From Bacillota bacterium (GTDB lineage Bacteria; Bacillota; Sulfobacillia; Sulfobacillales; Sulfobacillaceae), in NCBI GenBank assembly GCA_021797825.1, contig JAJZZA010000022.1, positions 1 to 46,413 of the forward strand: a DNA stretch of 46,413 nt. Direction: 5' to 3'. The notes under the pieces were generated by a model. That model worked only from the letters and a program-made list of their open reading frames with translations, ran no database searches and was not told the DNA's origin. A program made the position numbers and the translations under genes. This document shows, one piece after another, positions 1-8,258 of this stretch (position 1 is its first letter; each line of letters opens with the position of its first letter).

Positions 1-90
1 CACGGCTGAAGAGCTCAGTGCGGGAAATCCGCACGCTGGGTTCCGTGGGGGTTGGGCTGCTCAAGGTGAGCAGCCCTTCTACCCGGCGAC
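1..90 (+). mobile_element. 3' end of a group II intron (domains V and VI)
   Basis: Positions 11-43 fold as a domain V hairpin: it begins with the catalytic triad AGC inside GAGC, has a GAAA tetraloop and a small bulge on the 3' side, and closes with GGTTC-type pairing. Positions 47-84 fold as domain VI: a perfect 9-bp stem (GGGCTGCTC/GAGCAGCCC) above a short G/C stem, leaving an unpaired A at about 81, the expected branch-point adenosine. The intron should end a few bases later, near 86-90. The maturase gene would lie upstream, outside the window. Inferred from the conserved fold, not from alignment. Confidence 0.75.
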
Positions 91-109
91 GGGGGTTAGA
101 CGCCCCCTC

Positions 110-285
110 CTATGATAAGCGCACGTAGGACTCTTCCGGCTCGACATAGCGAATGCCGTACCGCTCGCAATGGTTGTCCAACCGGTTGCGCAGTTGACCA
201 TGGGGGATCTGCTCAAAGTGTTGGTTGGTTCGCGTTCCCAGGTTTGCGTTCCGCTTCCATTCCGGATTGTTTGGGTTCGCAGAAT
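110..285 (-). pseudogene. TnpB (IS200/IS605 OrfB) remnant
   Basis: One minus-strand frame ending at a TAG at 110-112 reads WKRNANLGTRTNQ, then IPHGQLRNRLDNHCERYGI, then EPEESY. This matches the conserved middle part of IS605-type OrfB/TnpB proteins (WK..NLG..TNQ, IPHG, EESYTS). The rest of the gene is missing: a stop lies just upstream of this block and the reading frame ends where the usual SYTSK motif should continue, next to the group II intron end. It is a decayed fragment of about 55 codons, with no catalytic residues kept. Confidence 0.6.
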
Positions 286-408
286 GGGATCTTGAGTGCC
301 ATTCTCAGGAGACATGCGGGACGGCAATTCCTGGACAGGGGACGTCGTCAGCTTCTGGACTAATTCGCCCGGCTTCTACAATAATATGAAGCAGGAAGGA
401 GGGCAACC

Positions 409-861
409 ATGGGAAACAAACCCAAGTGGTACGAACATGTGGTCCGCAGCACGTTAATCCACCTCTTGGGTGTGCTGGAAGACGCCATGTATGCACTCCT
501 GGGGATTCTTCTAATCGGGGCGGCCATATGGGTGATCATTTCGTTTTTGAGTCAGGTCGGGAGCCTTTCTCCGTCCTTGTTTTTGGCTACTGCGCTTGAC
601 CGGTTTTTGCTCACTTTGATGATGCTTGAGTTGTTGCACACCATTTTGTTGTTTCTTCGGACCCATCGTTTTCACCACGAACCATTCCTGGTGGTTGGGG
701 TCATTGCCGGCATCCGACGGATTTTGGTCGTGACGGCGATGCAGTCGACGGTTCACCACATGGCGGAAAAACTGTACCTGTGGGATTTGTCGGTTACGGC
801 GGCAGTGGTTTTTCTTTTGGTAGTGGCGCTTCGCGTCAGCAAATATTCTCGCCGCGAATAG
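409..861 (+). CDS. PsiE-family membrane protein
   Basis: A 150-aa inner-membrane protein with four hydrophobic segments, roughly residues 23-48, 58-82, 92-112 and 124-143. The pattern LLGVLEDAMYALLGILLIGAA, the central hydrophobic LLELLHT-like segment and a conserved HHE.F..VG.IAGIRRIL loop are those of the phosphate-starvation-inducible PsiE family, whose function is unknown. The ATG at 409 follows a GGAAGGAGGG ribosome binding site at about 393-402. It stands alone, 12 bp upstream of the S9 peptidase, with which it may be co-transcribed. Confidence 0.75.
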   Translation: MGNKPKWYEHVVRSTLIHLLGVLEDAMYALLGILLIGAAIWVIISFLSQVGSLSPSLFLATALDRFLLTLMMLELLHTILLFLRTHRFHHEPFLVVGVIAGIRRILVVTAMQSTVHHMAEKLYLWDLSVTAAVVFLLVVALRVSKYSRRE

Positions 862-873
862 CGAGGCTACATA

Positions 874-3006
874 TTGGCCTGGGAGGTGATGGGTCCGGTG
901 CGTCCGTTTGAGTCGCTGACCTTCGAACAGCTCGCGGAGTTTCCCCGACCGGGCATGGCCGTCCCGCAGTCGTTTCAGTTCTCCGCTGACGGTCGGCGTC
1001 TTTGGTATCTGTTTCCTCGCGAGGGGACGGCCACGCTGGATTTATGGGCTTGGGATTTGGAGTCAGCCCGACCCGTTAACGTGCTGCAAGCTCCGCACAA
1101 TGGCGAAATGACCTTGAATGAGGAACTGCTGCGCGAACGAGGGCGCATGCTGTGGGACGGCATCACCCGCTACCAAATTGCTGGCGACACCGTGCTGGCG
1201 TCGGAAAATGGCATGCTTTACACCGATTGCGGAGAAGGATTGGTTCCCATTGCCGACTCGGAAGAGGCCGTCTCGCCCCGCCTTTTGGCCGATGGGCGGC
1301 GCGTGCTCTGGGTGCAACAGGGAGATCTGGTGATGCATTCCCTGGACACCGGGGACCGTTATTCCGTCACCTCGGGCGCTTCGCCCGGATTGACCCATGG
1401 ACTGGCTGAATATGTGGCGCAGGAAGAACTGGGCCGCCTGGAAGGGTTTTGGGTTAGCCCGGACATGCAGTGGGTCGCGTATGCGGAAGTGGATGAACGC
1501 CAGGTGCCGGAGTTTCCCATCGTTCGCTTCCATGACGACCGGGTCGGTGTGGAACGCCACCGGTATCCGCTGGCGGGCAGGGCGAATGCCGAGGTGCGCC
1601 TCTGGATCACGCCGGTCACCGGCGGCGCTTCGCTTCCTGTTGCTGAAGGGTCTCGTCCGGGGTGGTATTTGGCGCGCGTGCTATGGGATAGCCTGGGCAA
1701 TCTGGTGTTTTCGTGGCTTCGGCGCGATCAGCGGCAGATGATCTGGTACCGGTGGTCTCCCGAACGCCAAACCGCGGAAAGGTTATGGACCGAAGAACAA
1801 CCCACCTGGATTAACCTGCCTGATGACCTCCCGCGCGGTCTGTTAGACGGGACCATGCTTTTTACCAGTGAGCGCAGCGGATTCCGGCATCTTTACCAGT
1901 TTGGACGCGATGGTCAAATCCGGCAACTTTCGCACGGCGAGTGGGAGGCCCAAGCAATCCTGGATGTGGACGAGCATCACCAGGTGGCTTACGTGCTGGC
2001 GACGGGAAACGACGGGTTGGAACGGCAGGTGGTGGCGGTCAATTGGAAAGACCGGCAAATCCGGGCGGTCACGCAGCAAACGGGCTGGCATACCGCTATG
2101 TTTTCGCCCGACCATCGCCGCTTTGTGGACCAGGTCAGCGATGAGACGGCGGCGCCGGTAACACGCCTTTTGAGCGTGGACGGGGCGGAGGCGGTGCTTA
2201 TTCATCGTATTGCCCATGGCGACGCTCAGCGTTATGGCTTGACGGTGCCCGAACTGGTGCAGATTGCGGCTCCCGACGGGGTGATGCTGAACGCGGCGGT
2301 ATACCGGCCTACCGGCGGTCCCCCGGCAGATGGATGGCCGCTGGTGGTTGCGGTTTATGGCGGGCCCAGAGCGCAACGCGTATTCCGCGGATGGGGGGTT
2401 ACCGCGGACCTTGCCGCGCAATTTCTGGTGCAGCAGGGTTATCTGGTTTTTAAACTGGACGGACGCGGCAGTTATGGGCGCGGCACGGCGTTTGAAGCCG
2501 GTTTGCATCGGCGGCTGGGCACGGTGGAACTTGCCGATCAACTCCTGGGGACGTCTTGGATCACGCAACATGAACCGGTTAACGCGGGTCGCATCGGAAT
2601 TTTCGGGTGGAGCTACGGGGGATATCTCACCTTGCTGGCCATGATGAGTGAGCCCCAGGTGTTCCGGGTGGGTGTGGCGGGGGCACCGGTGACGGATTTT
2701 CGCTGGTATGACACGGCGTACACCGAACGATACCTGGAGACGCCCGCGGCCAACCCCGACGGGTACCGCGCGGCATCCGTGTTTTCCCGGCTTTCCGGTC
2801 TCCGCGGAAAGTTGTTGCTTATCCACGGAATGATTGATGAGAACGTCCATTTTCGTCATACCGCCCAATTGATCGCCGGTTTGATTGCGGAGGGAAAGGA
2901 TTTTGACACCGTGCTCCTGCCGGACTCCCGCCACGCGCCACGCGGGAAGCCAACCGAGATCTTTCGTTTGCGAAAAATGCTGGGATATTTTCTTGACAAC
3001 TTGTAA
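874..3006 (+). CDS. S9 family prolyl oligopeptidase / dipeptidyl peptidase IV-like
   Basis: A 710-aa serine peptidase of clan SC. The N-terminal part (about 1-430) is a beta-propeller of the DPP IV type with WD-like repeats (SADGRRLWY, SPDMQWVAY, SPDHRRFVD). The C-terminal alpha/beta hydrolase domain carries the nucleophile Ser580 in GWSYGG, Asp655 in MIDEN and His687 in DSRHAP, so the triad is complete. No signal peptide is visible, so it is probably cytoplasmic and acts on short peptides. The start is uncertain: TTG at 874 has only a weak GCGAGG site, while ATG at 889 sits very close behind GGGAGG. The family assignment is firm; the substrate is not known. Confidence 0.85.
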   Translation: MAWEVMGPVRPFESLTFEQLAEFPRPGMAVPQSFQFSADGRRLWYLFPREGTATLDLWAWDLESARPVNVLQAPHNGEMTLNEELLRERGRMLWDGITRYQIAGDTVLASENGMLYTDCGEGLVPIADSEEAVSPRLLADGRRVLWVQQGDLVMHSLDTGDRYSVTSGASPGLTHGLAEYVAQEELGRLEGFWVSPDMQWVAYAEVDERQVPEFPIVRFHDDRVGVERHRYPLAGRANAEVRLWITPVTGGASLPVAEGSRPGWYLARVLWDSLGNLVFSWLRRDQRQMIWYRWSPERQTAERLWTEEQPTWINLPDDLPRGLLDGTMLFTSERSGFRHLYQFGRDGQIRQLSHGEWEAQAILDVDEHHQVAYVLATGNDGLERQVVAVNWKDRQIRAVTQQTGWHTAMFSPDHRRFVDQVSDETAAPVTRLLSVDGAEAVLIHRIAHGDAQRYGLTVPELVQIAAPDGVMLNAAVYRPTGGPPADGWPLVVAVYGGPRAQRVFRGWGVTADLAAQFLVQQGYLVFKLDGRGSYGRGTAFEAGLHRRLGTVELADQLLGTSWITQHEPVNAGRIGIFGWSYGGYLTLLAMMSEPQVFRVGVAGAPVTDFRWYDTAYTERYLETPAANPDGYRAASVFSRLSGLRGKLLLIHGMIDENVHFRHTAQLIAGLIAEGKDFDTVLLPDSRHAPRGKPTEIFRLRKMLGYFLDNL

Positions 3007-3201
3007 GGACTGGGTGGCAAGGTCGTGGTGAGACCGTCCGCCGGTCTGGGTTCAAAGCGCCGGGTTGCGGGCAGACCGATTTTGTGGCCTCCGGGGGTCA
3101 CGGGAGACGACCTGGTCCGGGGACGCAACGGGATTGGGTTCTTGGCCGGGGTGGGGCTTTCAGCCGAACGGGTTGGGAGTTTTCGAGGGGGGTCGTCGCG
3201 G

Positions 3202-3753
3202 GTGTTTAGGCTAAATGGCGAAAATGGAATCCATCTCCGCTTGCTGGAAATTCGGGATGCGGAGCAGGTGTTGGATTTAATCGACGGTTCACGACCCTAT
3301 TTGAGGGAATGGCTGCCTTGGGTTGACGCCACGCGAACCGTGCAGGATGTGCAAACGTTTATCCATTCCGGTTTGCAATCGTATGTGGCCAATAGCGGGA
3401 GGGAGCTTGGAATTTGGCGTGATGGCAGGTTGGCCGGCGTCATTGGACTGCATTACATCAATTGGACGCACCGTTTAACCAGCATCGGGTATTGGCTGGG
3501 CGAGGAATTCCAAGCTCGTGGCATTATGACCACTGCATGCCGGACCCTCATCGATTTCTTGATCGGCGAGTATCAGCTGAACCGGTTTGAGATCCGGGCT
3601 GCCACCGAAAACTTCAAGAGTCGGGCTATCCCGGAACGGTTGGGATTTACGAACGAAGGCACCCAACGGCAGGCGGAATGGCTCTATGATCACTTCGTGG
3701 ACCACGTTATATACGGTATGCTCGCCGAGGAGTGGGGTAATGACCGCGGGTAA
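3202..3753 (+). CDS. GNAT acetyltransferase, RimJ/RimL type
   Basis: A 183-aa N-acetyltransferase. The frame is open further upstream, but the GTG at 3202 is preferred because it follows a GAGGGGGG site and gives the usual family N-terminus (short strand, then LRLLEIRDAEQVLDLI). Family marks are WLPWVD near residue 40, GVIGLHYI, the acetyl-CoA loop QARGIM, and the C-terminal LGFTNEGTQRQAE. RimL-like proteins acetylate protein N-termini or small amines; the substrate here cannot be read. Between the S9 peptidase and this start lies about 195 bp with one short hairpin (3030-3046) and no clear terminator. Confidence 0.85.
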   Translation: MFRLNGENGIHLRLLEIRDAEQVLDLIDGSRPYLREWLPWVDATRTVQDVQTFIHSGLQSYVANSGRELGIWRDGRLAGVIGLHYINWTHRLTSIGYWLGEEFQARGIMTTACRTLIDFLIGEYQLNRFEIRAATENFKSRAIPERLGFTNEGTQRQAEWLYDHFVDHVIYGMLAEEWGNDRG

Positions 3754-3893
3754 CGGTTTGGACCGCCGAGTCACACAACGTAAATTTCACGCGTTCTCTG
3801 CGGTTGACCCCAGCCAATCGGCGGGGTCCCGGGCAGAAGTCTAGCCAATCTTGCTGATAAGGGCAATCGGAGGAGGGAAGGAAGAGGGAGAAC

Positions 3894-4385
3894 ATGGGCA
3901 TGACCATTAAAGAAGCAGCCGCGCGAGCGGGCAAAGCCGAACTGACGATTCGGCGCATGGTGAAAGCCGGAAAACTTCCGGCACGACTGGAAAATCGGCC
4001 ACCGTGGGGACCGACGTATGTCATCGAGGACGCAGATCTCGCGGCGGTCATGGAACCGCCGTCACCCCTGATCACGATCCTCCCACCCGAGATGGGATCC
4101 CCTCATCAGGTCCGCGAACAGCAGATGAGGGCGATCAGGGAGGGGATCACGGCGGATTTTCACCAGGCGCTGGGCCATATGGAAGCTCATCTCCACGCCC
4201 AGTGGCAAGAGGAGTTAACCCGGTTGCATGAACACATCACGCAAGTGACCCAAGAGGTAGTGCAGACGTCCCAAGCTCAGAAGGTGCAGGGCGAAGCACA
4301 TGATCGGGAGGTGCTGCAAACGATTAGGGAGACTTTGCACGAGCGACAGCCGAGATCGCGTTCGTGGTGGCCGTGGCATCGATAG
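3894..4385 (+). CDS. Small HTH (MerR/excisionase-type) protein with coiled-coil tail
   Basis: A 163-aa protein not recognised by name. Residues 3-55 resemble a helix-turn-helix of the MerR/excisionase type (TIKEAAARAGKAELTIRRMVKAGKLPA, followed by a YVIEDADL strand-helix). After a Pro-rich linker, residues 75-150 are charged, rich in Gln and Glu and heptad-like (QVREQQMRAI, HITQVTQEVVQTSQAQKVQ), which predicts a coiled coil. The C-terminus is basic and Trp-rich (RSRSWWPWHR). Such a layout is common in plasmid- and phage-borne regulators or partition proteins. The ATG at 3894 follows an extended GGAGGAGGGAAGGAAGAGGGAG stretch; ATG 3900 is an alternative. The palindrome at 4417-4442 just downstream is a possible binding site. 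Confidence 0.6.
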   Translation: MGMTIKEAAARAGKAELTIRRMVKAGKLPARLENRPPWGPTYVIEDADLAAVMEPPSPLITILPPEMGSPHQVREQQMRAIREGITADFHQALGHMEAHLHAQWQEELTRLHEHITQVTQEVVQTSQAQKVQGEAHDREVLQTIRETLHERQPRSRSWWPWHR

Positions 4386-4416
4386 GATTTCTCCACAATT
4401 TGGACAATCCATTGCG

Positions 4417-4442
4417 TAACGTGCCAAACATTTGGCACGTTA
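4417..4442. promoter_or_regulatory. 26-bp near-perfect palindrome, operator-like
   Basis: Two 12-bp arms, TAACGTGCCAAA and TTTGGCACGTTA, are separated by only CA. It lies 32 bp after the HTH gene and 40 bp before the lipoprotein gene. A 2-nt spacer makes a poor RNA hairpin and no T-run follows, so it reads as a DNA operator rather than a terminator. A second small inverted repeat (CGTAT-G-ATACG, 4445-4455) follows and overlaps a possible -10 box TATGAT. The HTH protein upstream is an obvious candidate ligand, by inference. Confidence 0.55.
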
Positions 4443-4481
4443 TACGTATGATACGCGGCTCTCAAGAAAGGACATACGCCC

Positions 4482-5399
4482 ATGACACAATCAAAATTAT
4501 TACCCATCAGTACTTTCATCCTATTAGGGAGTACCCTCGTGGCCGGATGCGGCATCAATGGGAAGCCGGGTGCAACCCCTGCCACCACTGCGGCAGTCTC
4601 TGCGAGCTCACGCTTCCCGGTACCAACCGTCGTTGTGAAGAATACGTTGCACTGGGTCGCCCAGCACCATGGTCTAATGCAGAGCGTGGGTGGGACCGCT
4701 GCCCTCCAAGGTCCCGCCACACTTCCCGGGAGCGCTCCGTATACGGCCACCGTGCAGTTACAGCCGATGACCAATCAGTACAGCGTGGCGCTCTGGGAAA
4801 CGACCAAACCTATGGAGATCAATCAATTCAATCCGAATCAGTTAGTACAGCCGAATGGCGCAATGCGTCATTCGCCATTGCTACGTTTACAACAACCTAT
4901 TGCTCAGTGGGTCGTAAAGCGATCGCTGGCTTCTTTAACGTCCTCGCATCAGCAGTCTGCAACAATCGCGGCCCTTGCCGGTGATATTGAGCCGCTCGGT
5001 GTCGGTGTTCCGGTAGCCCTCCCTCGCGGATTGTCAGGTACCCTGTACACCAAGGGAACGGATCCAGGAGGAACCGTAGGCAATACTATGACGACAGACT
5101 TTGTTCTGTGGCATGAGGCACAGTGGACGTTTGAATCGGTGGGAAGAAATGCTCAAGCAGAGGCCCGAATGATGGTGCGGGCGATTCCGTTGTCTCGACT
5201 ACCTAGATCCCAATCAGGCTTGGTGGAATTTAGCAACCACACCCAATCTCTGAATACTGCGTCAGGACCTTCGACGGTCATTACCTGGTATCAGCATCCG
5301 TACATTATATATTTTTCGAGCGGTACGCATGGCCCAACGAACTTACAGGCCACGCTTGCCATGGCTGACTCATGGCGCACGTGGCCTCTTCATCCTTAA
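4482..5399 (+). CDS. Putative lipoprotein of unknown function
   Basis: A 305-aa protein with a type II signal peptide: basic start, hydrophobic core ISTFILLGSTL and lipobox VAGC with Cys23. It should be anchored to the outer face of the membrane. After a Thr/Ala-rich linker the body is mostly polar with no family I recognise; motifs such as NTLHWVAQHHG and FVLWHEAQWTFESV can be seen. The ATG at 4482 follows AGAAAGGA. Base composition is lower in GC than the housekeeping genes, which suggests transfer together with the neighbouring genes. It ends 11 bp before the convergent gene at 5411-6412. Confidence 0.65.
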   Translation: MTQSKLLPISTFILLGSTLVAGCGINGKPGATPATTAAVSASSRFPVPTVVVKNTLHWVAQHHGLMQSVGGTAALQGPATLPGSAPYTATVQLQPMTNQYSVALWETTKPMEINQFNPNQLVQPNGAMRHSPLLRLQQPIAQWVVKRSLASLTSSHQQSATIAALAGDIEPLGVGVPVALPRGLSGTLYTKGTDPGGTVGNTMTTDFVLWHEAQWTFESVGRNAQAEARMMVRAIPLSRLPRSQSGLVEFSNHTQSLNTASGPSTVITWYQHPYIIYFSSGTHGPTNLQATLAMADSWRTWPLHP

Positions 5400-5410
5400 C
5401 CCCGTTACGT

Positions 5411-6412
5411 TTACCAACCGGCGGCAGTGGCTTGACTGGCTGCCGTGTTCCCCTCAGAGTAACTTTCCGAGGCCGTAGAACCCGCTGCATTGACATAGCC
5501 AAAATTAGGCGAGGCCTCCCAGTTCGCAAAATCACTAAACGATTCGCACGAGAGACCTAGCGTGCTACAAGCATTGTAAATCGCGGTCACCGCAGGTCCA
5601 CCAATCGCAATGACACAAATATCAGAATCCTGGGTGGAATTGGCGGCGAAGAGTGCGTCGTCTGTCACCAACGGCTGAACATTGCCACCGTTGTAGAGAT
5701 TGATATTGACCTGGAGGGCACTAATGTAGTCAATAGCATCTTTAGTCAACAACACGATCTGCAGATTAGCCGCATTACGTCCATAAGGCGTGTTGCGTGT
5801 AATGCGAGTAGTCGAAAAGGTCGGAACAGGCAACGTAGTTGCTAAGCTTCCACATAACAGATAGCGTGCTTGATCACCAGTTGGCCCCGTGACATAAAAG
5901 GCTCCCACGTAATCCATGGTATCCACGGTATCGTACTGATCACCATACGCTAAAAAGAGACTGGACCATCCATAAGCGGTCGCATAGGGACAAGAGCAAT
6001 TACAGTTACCGTTGTAACTCGAACTGCGACTCCGTAACCCTTCCCAGTTGGATGCACAGGCATTCGGCTGAATGTACCATAGGCCTGCTCCTGCCGCGTT
6101 CACAGAATCAATTGCAGCAATCTGTGCCGTAGTCGGGGTAGCTATCCCTGTCGCGTTATTATTTGTCCAATAGGTTTGGAAAGTAGCCATAGCTCCACCT
6201 ACCCCAGTCCCTAATGCCATCCAATTATTACCTGGACCTTGGGTCTCTAACTCACCGAGTGCTAGTAAGATCGGGGATCGGATATTGAAGTGACTGGCGG
6301 ATCCCACCAAGTAGTCGGCCATCCGTTGATACTCAGCACCTTGTGCATAATAGGTTGCCAAAGCAGGACCTGGACTATATTCACCATAAGAACACACCGG
6401 AACGGTTGCCAT
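5411..6412 (-). CDS. Unrecognised 333-aa protein, possible lysozyme-like N-terminus
   Basis: I do not recognise this protein. It has no signal peptide or membrane segment and is rich in Ala, Thr, Ser, Asn and Tyr, which is typical of surface or spore proteins. Residues 28-60 (YQRMADYLVGSASHFNI, then SPILLALGELETQ) resemble the helix holding the catalytic Glu of transglycosylases (Glu54 or Glu56 here), a weak similarity only. A Cys cluster NCNCSC lies in the middle, and the second half has DICVIAIGGPAV, a Rossmann-like strand-turn. The ATG at 6412 follows AGAAAGGGTGAG on the minus strand. GC content is low for the window. It may be a spore-associated or transferred protein. Confidence 0.6.
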   Translation of the reverse strand: MATVPVCSYGEYSPGPALATYYAQGAEYQRMADYLVGSASHFNIRSPILLALGELETQGPGNNWMALGTGVGGAMATFQTYWTNNNATGIATPTTAQIAAIDSVNAAGAGLWYIQPNACASNWEGLRSRSSSYNGNCNCSCPYATAYGWSSLFLAYGDQYDTVDTMDYVGAFYVTGPTGDQARYLLCGSLATTLPVPTFSTTRITRNTPYGRNAANLQIVLLTKDAIDYISALQVNINLYNGGNVQPLVTDDALFAANSTQDSDICVIAIGGPAVTAIYNACSTLGLSCESFSDFANWEASPNFGYVNAAGSTASESYSEGNTAASQATAAGW

Positions 6413-7091
6413 CTGAACTCACCCTTTCTGGAGTTGTTGTGACGATACCGCGATGTCTCGTGAGGTATCGTGTAGCTCTCAGTTTACAAGGTGAATCTGA
6501 CGCCTAGTTGACGCGAACCTCATTCGTATCTCATTTGTACCTCACCACAATCTCACGATAATCTTACGCGGAGGCCGATGACAGACCCGGCGGCCACGTG
6601 GCCACGCAAGCCGGAGCCACATCCAAGAGATAGCCCGCCGCCCGGCGGGTCACGAGGAACTGCGGATGATGCGGATCCGGTCACCGTTCGCGCACGATCA
6701 GGGCATCATTCCCTAGCGCCAGCATGTCCGCACGCCAGCATTGCCGGCGTTTTGGCTATGCGGCCACAGGTGCCGACAATCACGCTTTGATAAGGGGAAT
6801 ATCGCCCTGGCACATTAATCACCGAATACGGATACCCGGTGACGACAACGTCAGCAAAGGGGGGCCGCGTGGAGTCCGCTGCCGCCCGCCGGCTCATGTT
6901 ATTCGGCTCTCATAATATCGGGCAAACCTCCGGGAGGGCGATCCGGGTCCGGCAAATTGGGGATTTCGCCCCGCGACCTCCCGGTTTTGCCGGTCGTGCA
7001 TGTCACCGATTTCCCCCAACTCCATATTTTAGAAGTGGAGACCGTCGATGCATTATGCGCTGCGCCGTCTATGATGAAGGAGGAATCGCCT
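6413..7091. other. Intergenic region between divergent genes
   Basis: About 680 bp between the divergently read 333-aa gene and the coat-like gene. The part near 6413 is AT-richer and holds an inverted repeat with 8-bp arms (6442-6449 ACGATACC and 6464-6471 GGTATCGT) in the leader of the minus-strand gene, possibly an operator or leader hairpin. The stretch 6480-6560 contains repeated CTCATT/CTCAC words. From 6570 the DNA is GC-rich. Short open frames exist on both strands here but none has a convincing ribosome binding site and family match. Confidence 0.4.
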
Positions 7092-7679
7092 GTGGCAAGC
7101 GTTACCCCCGGCCCGTGCCCGAGCACGGGCTGCCCGCCGCCGACCGAAATTGACTGTATTGTCGTCGACAAGGTCTACGATTCATGCGTCCAAACCGTCA
7201 CCTTAAACAATGAGTGCGCCGCGCTGGCGGCAACCTGTATTCCCAGTACCGGGGCCGCGGTATCCTGCACCATCACTAGTTCAAGTTGTACCATTGGGGC
7301 TATCACCCCCACCAGTACGCCCAACTACAGTGTGGTTACGGCCGTGGTTAGCGTCACCCTCTCGTACACCGTCGCGCCGGCTACGGGCACCGTTTGTACG
7401 GCCAGCGAGACCTTTACCACCACGACCACGGCGACACTCTATCTGCCGACAGGGACGACCGCTTCGTGCAGTGTGGTGTCGTCGGCCTGCACGTGTGTGC
7501 TGATTCCCACCACCACCGGGTTCAATGTCTGCTGCAACCTTAGTCTGTGTGTGTTGCTGGAGTCGACGGCTACGGTGCAACTGTTGATTCCGACCTACGG
7601 ATTCTGCGTGCCCCCCACTTGCACACCCAGCACGGTCACCTGCCCGCCGTCGCCGTTGTACCCTCCGCAAGCCTCTTAG
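7092..7679 (+). CDS. Cys- and Thr-rich spore-coat-like protein
   Basis: A 195-aa protein. The open frame begins earlier, but GTG 7092 is chosen because AAGGAGG at about 7076-7082 precedes it at good spacing. The N-terminal block CIVVDKVYDSCVQTVTLNNEC resembles a motif I associate with clostridial spore-surface proteins (C..V.KVYDSC). The remainder is strikingly biased: more than 20 Cys, long Thr/Ser/Val strands (TFTTTTTATLYLPTGTTASC) and a Pro/Cys-rich tail ending PPQAS. No signal peptide is present, as expected for a coat protein made in the mother cell. Role in spore surface structure is inference. Confidence 0.6.
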   Translation: MASVTPGPCPSTGCPPPTEIDCIVVDKVYDSCVQTVTLNNECAALAATCIPSTGAAVSCTITSSSCTIGAITPTSTPNYSVVTAVVSVTLSYTVAPATGTVCTASETFTTTTTATLYLPTGTTASCSVVSSACTCVLIPTTTGFNVCCNLSLCVLLESTATVQLLIPTYGFCVPPTCTPSTVTCPPSPLYPPQAS

Positions 7680-7832
7680 GCTTGGGATATGGCCGGTGGC
7701 GGGTATCCGGCCGCGAGACGTCCCGGATCAGCGCGAGGAAGGGCGGTGGTCTTGCCATCGGCCTTCCTCTTGGCCATAGCCGGCATTCCGGTGGGATCCC
7801 CGGCAGCGGGTGACGACGGCCACGCGGGTTCG

Positions 7833-8258
7833 TTAAAGCGGTGGCGTCTGGTGGCGCTGGAAGCCGGCCCGGGCATCAGGCGGAAACGGGACGGCGCGGT
7901 GGGCGGCGCGGTCGAAGTGAGCCCCCACCAATTCGCAAGTCGCCACCGGCCCTTGGCCGTCCTCCATGGTATGCACAAACCGGACCGTTTTATCGGATAT
8001 TGCCAGCACTTGCGTGTAAATGGTTATGATTGTGCCAGCGAAGACTTCCCGTTTGTAAAATATGTGCTGTTCCAACGCCGCCATGCCGCATCCGGTGGCT
8101 GAAAAATAGGAGGCGGACAATCCGGCGCGGTCAAACAGAACCCAAGTCGCCTGATCAAACAGGTGGACATAATACTGCACGTTCATGTGCCCCATGTGGT
8201 CGATATACCGGGAATCGACCACGCCGCGAAATGTGGGGGCGGGGTTCTCGGGAGCCAT
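7833..8258 (-). CDS. Hotdog-fold acyl-CoA thioesterase family protein
   Basis: A 141-aa protein of the 4HBT-like hotdog family. The motif VDSRYIDHMGHMNVQYYVHLFDQA near the N-terminus is the usual first strand and central helix of these thioesterases (D..GHMN...Y...F). The ATG at 8258 is chosen because AAAGGAGCAG lies 6-7 bases upstream; the frame stays open to a TTG at 8462, which would add 68 residues with no thioesterase similarity and a poor binding site. It probably hydrolyses an acyl-CoA; substrate unknown. It is convergent with the coat-like gene. Confidence 0.75.
   Translation of the reverse strand: MAPENPAPTFRGVVDSRYIDHMGHMNVQYYVHLFDQATWVLFDRAGLSASYFSATGCGMAALEQHIFYKREVFAGTIITIYTQVLAISDKTVRFVHTMEDGQGPVATCELVGAHFDRAAHRAVPFPPDARAGFQRHQTPPL

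Noticed and set aside
1843-2934. 363-codon minus-strand frame inside the S9 peptidase
   Set aside because: Antisense to the catalytic domain, with no domain signature.
4417-4442. Palindrome as a transcription terminator
   Set aside because: The 2-nt spacer is too short for a good RNA loop and no T-run follows; an operator fits better.
6706-6897. 63-codon minus-strand frame (VVVTGYPYSVINVPGRYSPYQ)
   Set aside because: Its sequence looks plausible in part, but there is no binding site, no known family, and the C-terminal half is Ala/Arg-rich like non-coding GC-rich DNA.
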